Shown: positions 23,359 to 30,000 of the stretch, one piece after another
How the letters are laid out: each line of letters opens with the position of its first letter
How positions within the stretch are numbered: position 1 is the stretch's first letter
Assembly: GCA_002104895.1 (NCBI GenBank)
Contig: MCFG01000307.1
Coordinates: forward strand, 1 to 30,000
Reading direction: 5' to 3'
DNA length: 30,000 nucleotides
Source: Anaeromyces robustus
Lineage: Eukaryota; Neocallimastigomycota; Neocallimastigomycetes; Neocallimastigales; Neocallimastigaceae
Translations under genes and position numbers: made by a program
Notes under the pieces: generated by a model
The model's database searches: none
What the model saw: the letters and a program-made list of their open reading frames with translations, nothing else
What the model was told of the DNA's origin: nothing

Positions 23359-24323
23359 ATGAATAAAGGAAAGGGAGCAGCTAATACAGCGAGTAATGAA
23401 AATTTACCATGGTAAATACATCTATAAAAATTATCATAATAATTAAATGACTAAATTTAAAATTTCAAAACCTAATTAATTATTGAATTGTTTTTTTTTT
23501 TTATGTATATATATAAATTATAATTTAATATTTTTTAAAATTATACTAGGGTTGAAAAATATAGACCAACTTCTTTGGATCAACTTATATCACATGAAAA
23601 AATTATAGAAACAAGTAATGATAAAAAAAAAAAAATTAGAGAAATAAAAAAAATAAAAATAAAATAAAATAAATATAATTTATTATTATAATTATTCAAT
23701 TAACATTTTAACATTGAAAATGTTACATTATAATATTTAAATTCTAAATTCAAATTCAAAATATAATTAATTAAAAAAAAAATAGTTAACAAATTCATTG
23801 AACAAAATAGACTTCCACATCTTTTATTTTATGGACCACCAGGTACTGGTAAAACAACAGCTATTTTAGCTATTGCTCGAAAACTTTATAAAGAAAGATA
23901 TAAGTCAATGATTTTAGAAGTAATTATTTAAGAAAGAAAGCATAAATTCTATTATATATCATACAAAATTACAAAATTATGAAAATATGAAAATTATTTA
24001 TATATATAATATTTTCTTTATTATTAAATTATATCCTAATTTAATTTAAAAATTATAATTTCATTATTTCTTTCTTTTTTTTTTCATTTACATAACAAAT
24101 AATATTGATAATGATAAAAAGTTAAATGCTTCAGATGATCGTGGTATTGATGTTGTAAGAGATCAAATTAAAAGTTTTGCAAGTACTAGAACTATATTTA
24201 GGTATATATAAAAAAAATATCAAAATATCAATATATATATATATAAACATAATTTGAAAAATATATAAAAAATTTTTTTTTTTGTTTGTGAATAAATAAT
24301 ACTTATTATATATATATATTCAA

Positions 24324-24369
<46 letters not shown>

Positions 24370-25766
24370 TAGTTCTGGTATGAAATTAATTATTCTTGAT
24401 GAAGCAGATGCTATGACAAATCCAGCACAAGCATCTTTAAGAAGAAGTAAGAATAATATCCTATTAATAGAATTTAATATTATAATTAATTTTATATGTA
24501 TATATACATATTTATATAATTTATAATATTATTTTTATTAAATTATTTTTTAAATATTTTATTTTATTTTATATTTTATTTTATATTTTATTTTTTATTT
24601 TTCTTTATTTTTTTTTTTTTATTTTAAATATTTTATATATAATTTATATATAAATATATATAAACTTATTATTGTCATTCAAAAGTTATCGAAAAATATA
24701 CCAAGAATGTTAGATTTTGTATTATATGTAATTATGTTAGTAAAATTATACCAGCTTTACAATCTCGTTGTACAAGATTTAGATTTTCACCTTTAAAAAC
24801 TGAACAAATTGAAAAAAGATTAGATTATATTATTGAATGTGAAAAGTAATTAAAATATATATATATATAACAGATATATATAAACAAATTTTTTTATCAG
24901 TATTATTTAGTATTTTAAATTTAAATATGTATTAATGTATTATAATATATATATTTGTTGTTATATATATATTTATATATTTTTATTTTATAATATTATA
25001 AAAAAAAAAAGTGTTAATATTACAGATAAAGGTAAAATTGCTCTTATGAAATTAGCAAATGGTGATATGAGAAAAACATTAAATATTTTACAGGTAATAA
25101 AAAATACATATATATAATTATAATATTAAAATATTTTAGAAAAAAAAAAAAAGAGTAATTTCAATTATTAGTTATAAATCATAATTCATAATGTTTTTTA
25201 ATTTAATTTAAATATTTTAAAAAATTTATTAATGAACATATTTTTAATAATTGTTTTTTTAATGTTTAATATATACAAAAAAATTTTAATAATAATAACA
25301 ATAAATATGATATTATTATGATAATCATAATCAATAATAATAATAATAACATTAAACATTATATCCATTATATCATCATCAATAATAATAATAATAACAT
25401 TAAACATTATATCCATTATATCATCAATAATAATAATAATAACATTAAACATTAAATCCATTATATCATCATCAATAATAATAATAATAACATTAAACAT
25501 TATATCCATTATATCATCATCAATAATAATAATAACAACATTAAACATTATATCCATTATATCATCATCAATAATAATATTAACAACATTAAACATTATA
25601 TCCATTATATCATCATCAATAATAATAATAATAATAATAATAACAATAAACATTTATTCATTATATCATCATCAATAATAATAATAACATTAAACATTAT
25701 ATTCATTATATCATCATCAATAATAATAATAATAACATTAAACATTATATCCATTTTATCATCATC

Positions 25767-25801
<35 letters not shown>

Positions 25802-26137
25802 TAAACATTTATTCATTATATCATCATCAATAATAATAATAATAATAATAATAACAATAAACATTTATTCATTATATCATCATCAATAATAATAATAATA
25901 ATAATTATAATAATAATAGTCAACGGTTGCAGCATTTGATACTGTTACAGAAGAAAGTATTTATACCTGTGTTGGACATCCACATAAAGAAGATATTAAT
26001 ACAATTATTGAATCTATGATGTCTGAAGATTATTCAGTTTCATATAAAAGTAAGTAATTTATATATATATATAATAAAAAATATAAATATAAAATTATAT
26101 TATTATTATATGATTTAAAAAATAAAATAATAATAAT

Positions 26138-26183
<46 letters not shown>

Positions 26184-26676
26184 AAAAAAAAAAAAAAAAC
26201 ATACATATATATATAATATAATATAAATAGAAATTATGGGTATAATAAAAGAAAAAGGATATGCCTTACAAGATATTTTATCAGAAGTTAGTAAATTATC
26301 TTTCCAATTAGATCTTCCACCAGAAGCAAGAATTTATTTAACCGAAAAACTTGCTGAAATTGAGTAAATATTCTAATTATTATATATATTATTAATATTT
26401 AATGTTTAATATTTTAATATTTTATTATTTTATTATTATTAATGTTTATTGTTTAATATTTTATTATTTTATTATTATTAATGTTTAATGTTTAATACTT
26501 TAATATTTTAATATTTTATTATTATTAATGTTTAATGTTTAATATTTTATTATTTTATTATTATAATTTAAAATAGATATGATATATCAATAGGATGTTC
26601 AGAACAACTTCAACTTGGTTGTTTAATATCAACATTTAAAATGACACTTGAACTTTCATTAAATTCAAAAAAATAA
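23359..26676 (+). CDS. RFC5: Replication factor C small subunit (human RFC5 / yeast Rfc3 type), AAA+ clamp loader; 10 exons, 336 aa
   Basis: ATPase subunit of the pentameric clamp loader that opens PCNA and loads it at primer-template junctions. Exons: 23359-23411, 23550-23614, 23786-23919, 24122-24201, 24373-24446, 24686-24845, 25012-25093, 25920-26049, 26231-26363, 26577-26676 (1011 nt, phases consistent). Motifs: RFC box WVEKYRP near the N-terminus, Walker [10 protein letters not shown] at 56-64, NASDDRG, Walker [10 protein letters not shown] at 116-124, sensor-1 region IICNYVSK, and the arginine-finger SRC motif at 162-164 ([13 protein letters not shown]). The C-terminal helical collar follows ([39 protein letters not shown]). 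Walker B reads DEAD and the ICNY/SRC context matches human RFC5 (about 340 aa) rather than RFC2 or RFC4. Intron 7 carries a minisatellite. Yeast nomenclature would call this gene RFC3. Confidence 0.96.
24325..24370. repeat. (AAT)n array abutting the RFC exon 5 acceptor
   Basis: About 15 AAT units running directly into the AATTAG acceptor before 24373. Confidence 0.85.
25318..25905. repeat. 11-copy minisatellite (about 48-bp unit) inside RFC intron 7
   Basis: The core CATTATATCATCATCAATAA recurs with starts at about 25366, 25414, 25459, 25507, 25555, 25603, 25659, 25704, 25752, 25814 and 25870. Spacing is 48, 45, 48, 48, 48, 48, 56, 45, 48, 62 and 56 bp in turn, counting array edges loosely. 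Each core is separated by an (AAT)n stretch of varying length plus AACATTAAACATTATATC (type A) or AACAATAAACATTTATTC (type B). One copy has CATTTTATC. The array ends about 15 bp before the exon 8 acceptor at 25918-25919. The minus-strand open frames across it are simple translations of the repeat. Confidence 0.93.
26396..26566. repeat. Imperfect tandem repeat in RFC intron 9
   Basis: Blocks of AATGTTTAAT followed by ATTTTATTATTTTATTATTA recur about four times (near 26400, 26441, 26480 and 26527) and make up most of this intron. Copies differ by small insertions and TATT/TAAT variants. Confidence 0.75.
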
Positions 26677-26985
26677 ATCAATAAACAGCAAATATTTAAT
26701 ATAATATAAATTAATATTTTAAAGAAAAAATTTTTTTTTTATTTTTCATATTATGACTTTTTTAATATATTTCTCTAAAATTTAACAAATAAAATTAAAT
26801 TAAAATTTTCTTGTTGTATATTATATATATAATCTTTTTTTATTTTTATTTTTTATATTTTTTTATTTTTTTTTCTTTTCTTTTTTCTTGTTTTTTTTTT
26901 TCAACTATTCTTTACAATACTATTATCTTTAATTTTTTTTTCTATAATTATATAAAATAATCTATTAATTTATATCTATAATAAA

Positions 26986-27024
<39 letters not shown>

Positions 27025-27641
27025 TATAATTATAATAATAATAATAATAAATAAAATATAAAATAAAAAAAATAATTTTTGGTGTAACAATTTAAAAATA
27101 AAAAATTATTTTCTTTTTCATGTTTCATTTTTTTATTTTATTTATTATTATTCTTGTGTCATTTGTGTAACAATAAATAAATAAAAAAATTCTTGGAAAA
27201 ACTTTTTAATCAATAAAAAAAAAAAAAAAAAGGAAAATTAATATTTTACTTTGTAATACGATTAAAAAAAAAATTATATAAAATAAAATTTAAATTTAAA
27301 AATAGGAATGAACTATTTAAAATACATAAAAGATTAATTTTTGATTATTCTTTTTATTCTTTTTATTCTTTTTTATTTATAATTTTCGATTTTTCGATAT
27401 TTATTTATTATTTTTTTTTTTTAATTTATTTCTCTTGTTTATATTTATATATATTTTGTATTATTTTATTTCACTTTGTTTTGATTTGTTTTTTTTTTAT
27501 TTGTTTGTTTGTTTAACAATTCTTAAATATTACTATTATTGTTTAGCATTATAAATATTATTATTATTATTATTACTATTATTGTTTAGCATTATAAATA
27601 TTATTATTATTTTTATTACTATTATTGTTTAGCATTATAAA

Positions 27642-27701
<60 letters not shown>

Positions 27702-27939
27702 TATTTAGTATAATAAATCCATTATAATAATAATCTTATTTATTTTTTTTATTTTTTAAACTTTTTTTTTATTCTTTTGTATGAAAAAAAAATGTTTTCT
27801 AGTTATCTATATAATTTTATTATTTAATGGTTTTAAATTGATAATAAAATAATTGTATATATATATATATATATATATACTTTATTATGTTTCTATAATT
27901 TTTAATAATTCTTCAGCTAAATATTGAATATTCATTTAT
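26677..27939. other. Convergent intergenic region with several tandem repeats, no gene
   Basis: This lies between the RFC stop and the stop of the secreted-protein gene. It contains T-rich runs at 26828-26940, (AAT)n at about 26984-27050, homopolymers, a 43-bp-period repeat at about 27530-27715, and (TA)n at 27857-27878. I found no coding or RNA gene. Confidence 0.7.
27530..27715. repeat. 43-bp tandem repeat plus (ATT)n
   Basis: The motif TACTATTATTGTTTAGCATT, followed by ATAAATATT and (ATT)n, occurs three times with GTTTAGC at 27541, 27584 and 27627, an exact 43-bp period. A degenerate fourth start lies near 27697 (ACTATTATTTAGTATAATAA) after an expanded (ATT)n. Confidence 0.88.
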
Positions 27940-28294
27940 TTAATGACAAATACCGTAATTCTTTTGACAACCACTCTTACAATAATCATCAGTGGTTCCA
28001 CAATAACCATATTTACTACAACAATAACCAGACTTTGGACAAGCACCATAATTTGGACCACATTTTCCAGAAACAGTTGAAGTTGGAACCTTTTTAGTTG
28101 TTGTTGTTTTGGTACTCTTCTTAGTACTTGTAGTCTTTTTAGTACTTGTACTCTTCTTAGTACTTGTAGTCTTTTTAGTACTTGTAGTTTTCTTAGTAGT
28201 AGTAGTCTTTTTAGTAGTTGTGGTAGTCTTCTTAGTAGTAGTTGTAGTTTTTTTAGTAGTAGTAGTAGTCTTCTTAGTAGTAGTAGTGGTGGTG

Positions 28295-28330
<36 letters not shown>

Positions 28331-29235
28331 AGTTCTGGTTTTTTCTTTTGACAATTACTCTTGAAATCATAATTATTTAAATATTCATGATTAGTCATAT
28401 AAATATATCCATTTTCGTCCACATATTCAGAAGTAAAAGTACAAGTATTAGTTTTAATTTTATCACAAACATGATCAAAAGCATTAACTCTACTACCAAT
28501 ATATTGAATAGCATTAATAAAATTTGGTTCTTCAGCATAAGAACAACTTGGTACATATTTATATGGATCTTCAAAGAAATTTTGACATTTTTCAGATTCA
28601 TAAATTTTACAATTTTCTTCTATTTCTTCTTGAGGGGTATAAAGGAATTTTACTTCACATTCATCATATAAATCTAATTCCTTTTTACATTTACGAATAT
28701 TTTTTTCATATTTAGTAGTAGAAGTATTATTAAGTAATGGTTCTACAGTAATAACATCATTATCATTAATTTCAATAGTAATAGGTTGATCTCTGTCTTT
28801 ACAAGTACTAATTAAACCTTTATCAAAATAATTTTCAAAAGAAAATTTTGGGAATAAACCTTCAGCAGCAATACTATCTTTATCATCAAAATAATTTTGT
28901 AATTTATATGTACAAATTTTCTTTTCAATATTACTACAAACATTATTTAATCTCGATCTTCTTATATAACCTTTTTTTAATACATGAAGAGGTTCATCTT
29001 CATGAGCGAAATAACAACTTGGAACAAAACGATAAGGATCAGAAAAGAATTGTTAACATCTTTTATTTAAAAAAATACTACAACCTTTAATATTATCCTC
29101 ATCAGAACCATCGACAAAATTGAATTCACAATCCTTATAAACAGCTAATTCATGTTCACATAATTCATTATAATCGATAGCTAAAGCTGAAGAAGAAACA
29201 AGTAAAGCAACTAAAAGAGATTTAAAAATCTTCAT
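27940..29235 (-). CDS. Secreted duplicated Cys-rich protein with Thr/Lys linker and C-terminal CBM18, interrupted by an in-frame UAA
   Basis: Single-exon frame of 431 codons, ATG at 29235-29233, stop TAA at 27942-27940. Residues 1-19 are a signal peptide (MKIFKSLLVALLVSSSALA). Two copies of a Cys-rich domain follow (from Cys26 and from Cys183), both with C-x9-C-x15-C-x7-C-x13-C and a later C-x7-C; shared words are FFxDPY and VPSC. Residues about 303-388 are a Thr/Lys/Ser linker. The end (about 391-431) is a hevein-type chitin-binding module, CBM18, with eight Cys (392, 399, 405, 406, 412, 419, 423, 430) and the SKYGYCG core. Codon 61 is TAA (29055-29053), where copy 2 has Gln, yet the frame stays open for 370 codons afterwards. 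It may be a recent pseudogene, an assembly error or a readthrough gene. The Cys-rich domain family itself I do not recognise. The product would be secreted or wall-associated. Confidence 0.85.
28080..28329 (-). repeat. Coding repeat: Thr/Lys linker of the CBM18 protein
   Basis: Tandem (ACT)n AAG AAG units encode TTTTTKK and, nearer the C-terminus, TSTKK/KST blocks of five to seven residues. On the plus strand this appears as a G/T-rich run (AGTAGT...). It is a flexible, probably O-glycosylated spacer between the Cys-rich domains and CBM18, as is common in secreted fungal carbohydrate-binding proteins. Confidence 0.88.
29053..29055 (-). other. In-frame UAA at codon 61 of the secreted CBM18 protein
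   Basis: Minus-strand reading gives TGT TAA CAA TTC TTT. The equivalent place in the second domain copy reads TGT CAA AAT TTC TTT, so the stop replaces a Gln codon by a single C-to-T change. The cysteine spacing around it (x13 to the next Cys) is unchanged, which rules out a frameshift or intron here. Confidence 0.9.
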
Positions 29236-29520
29236 TTTTTTTTTAAAAAAAGATCTAAAAAAAAAATAATAATAAATAAATAAATAGGTAATTAATTATA
29301 ATAAATTTTAAATGCTGTCTTGTAATATTTTTTTATGTTTTTTTTTTTTAATTATAATTATAATTCTACAAGAATTATAATATTTTTTTTTTTCTTTTTG
29401 TGTTTGTTTAAAAAAAAGAAAAATTATTTGAAACTATTTTAGTTCTTTATATATAAAATTTTTTTATTTATATTTATATTGATATATTAATATATTATTA
29501 AAAACAATTATTTATTTATA

Positions 29521-29551
<31 letters not shown>

Positions 29552-29615
29552 TTACTTATTTATTTATTCATTTATTTATTTATTTATTTATTTACTTATT
29601 TATTTATTCATTCAT

Positions 29616-29674
<59 letters not shown>

Positions 29675-30000
29675 TTTTTTCATTTTTTCATTGGATAGAT
29701 CTATTATTAAAAAAAAAACGTTTGAAAATGATTTAAAAAAAATATTGTTTTTTAATTTTAAAAACATCAAAATAATTAAAATATTAATAAATAAAGTTTT
29801 TTTTTATGGTTAAGTTATTTAATATAAAACATAAAACAAAGTTAAAAAAAAGATTAAAAAAAAATTTTTAATTTAAAATTAACCAGAAAAAACAATTTGA
29901 TATAAATAAACAAAGCAAATAAAAATTAAAATTAAAATAAAAATTAAAATAATAATAAAAATAAAAATTATTTATAATAATAAAATAAAATAAAATATTA
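29236..30000. other. Upstream flank of the secreted-protein gene, no gene seen
   Basis: 765 bp to the end of the window. It begins with a T/A-rich leader next to the ATG, then has the long (TTTA)n array and A/T-rich sequence with AAATT-type units near 29920-29960. It should contain the promoter of the secreted-protein gene, but no site could be named. Confidence 0.6.
29511..29676. repeat. (TTTA)n tetranucleotide array
   Basis: About 40 units of TTTA/ATTT with scattered TTAC and TTCA variants near 29551, 29568, 29594 and 29608. It is the same unit, on the opposite strand, as the array at 8375-8586. Confidence 0.92.

Noticed and set aside
25198-25808. Two minus-strand open frames with repeated [16 protein letters not shown]-like units
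   Set aside because: They are translations of the intronic minisatellite in RFC; the sense strand is an intron flanked by well-supported exons.
25318-25905. CRISPR-like array of regularly spaced repeats
   Set aside because: The spacers are low-complexity AAT runs and not unique sequence, the genome is eukaryotic, and no cas genes are present. It is a minisatellite.
28109-28351. Plus-strand Val/Leu-rich frame and minus-strand Leu-rich frame over the linker
   Set aside because: Other-frame readings of the Thr/Lys repeat; the frame with the signal peptide and CBM18 cysteines is the real one.
29053-29055. A ciliate-type code (UAA read as Gln) for the whole genome
   Set aside because: SGF29, Rpn6, Yth1, RFC and the formin-like gene end at UAA at the expected family length, and CAA is used freely for Gln.
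29010-29056. A roughly 40-nt GT...AG intron that would remove the in-frame UAA
   Set aside because: A GTTAAC...CCAAG span exists, but it would delete the conserved FF-x-DPY word shared with copy 2, and the introns seen elsewhere in the window are longer and use GTAA-type donors.

Overview
This is a nuclear segment of a very AT-rich, intron-rich eukaryote. Every gene except the last is cut into short exons by introns with clear GTAA(A/G)T-type donors and T/A-rich ...TAG acceptors. The space between and inside genes is full of (AAT)n, (AAAT)n, (TATAA)n, poly-A and poly-T tracts. The last gene encodes a secreted protein with a Thr/Lys linker and a C-terminal hevein-type chitin-binding domain (CBM18). 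Together with the base composition this points to an anaerobic gut fungus (Neocallimastigomycota). That placement is inference from style and gene content; no marker gene names the species. The standard nuclear code fits: five of the genes end at UAA and one at UGA where their families should end.

Layout, left to right: (1) 25-2290 (+), SGF29, the H3K4me3-reading subunit of SAGA, 9 exons. (2) 7749-3159 (-), a formin-like protein with a GTPase-binding/FH3 N-terminal region but no FH1 or FH2 domain, 10 exons. (3) 12485-9186 (-), 26S proteasome lid subunit Rpn6/PSMD11, 12 exons including an 18-nt last exon. (4) 13471-14490 (+), Yth1/CPSF30, the five-CCCH-finger pre-mRNA 3'-end processing factor, 4 exons. 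(5) 15131-22448 (+), Integrator complex subunit 2 (INTS2), 27 exons. (6) 23359-26676 (+), replication factor C small subunit (human RFC5, budding yeast Rfc3), 10 exons with a minisatellite in one intron. (7) 29235-27940 (-), a single-exon secreted, duplicated Cys-rich protein with CBM18, interrupted by one in-frame UAA.

I assembled the exon models by hand. In each, all splice phases match and the total length is close to the family norm (281, 1083, 416, 200, 1066, 336 and 431 codons). The genes are mostly core informational or housekeeping functions (chromatin, RNA 3'-end formation, Integrator, replication, proteolysis) and do not form one pathway. Rpn6 and Yth1 are divergent and share a 985-bp upstream region. 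SGF29 and the formin-like gene converge, as do RFC and the secreted-protein gene.

The points most worth a second look are the Integrator subunit in a fungus-like genome, the FH2-less formin-like protein, the in-frame UAA that sits exactly where the sister repeat has Gln, and the 11-copy minisatellite inside an RFC intron. I saw no RNA genes, transposons or CRISPR arrays.
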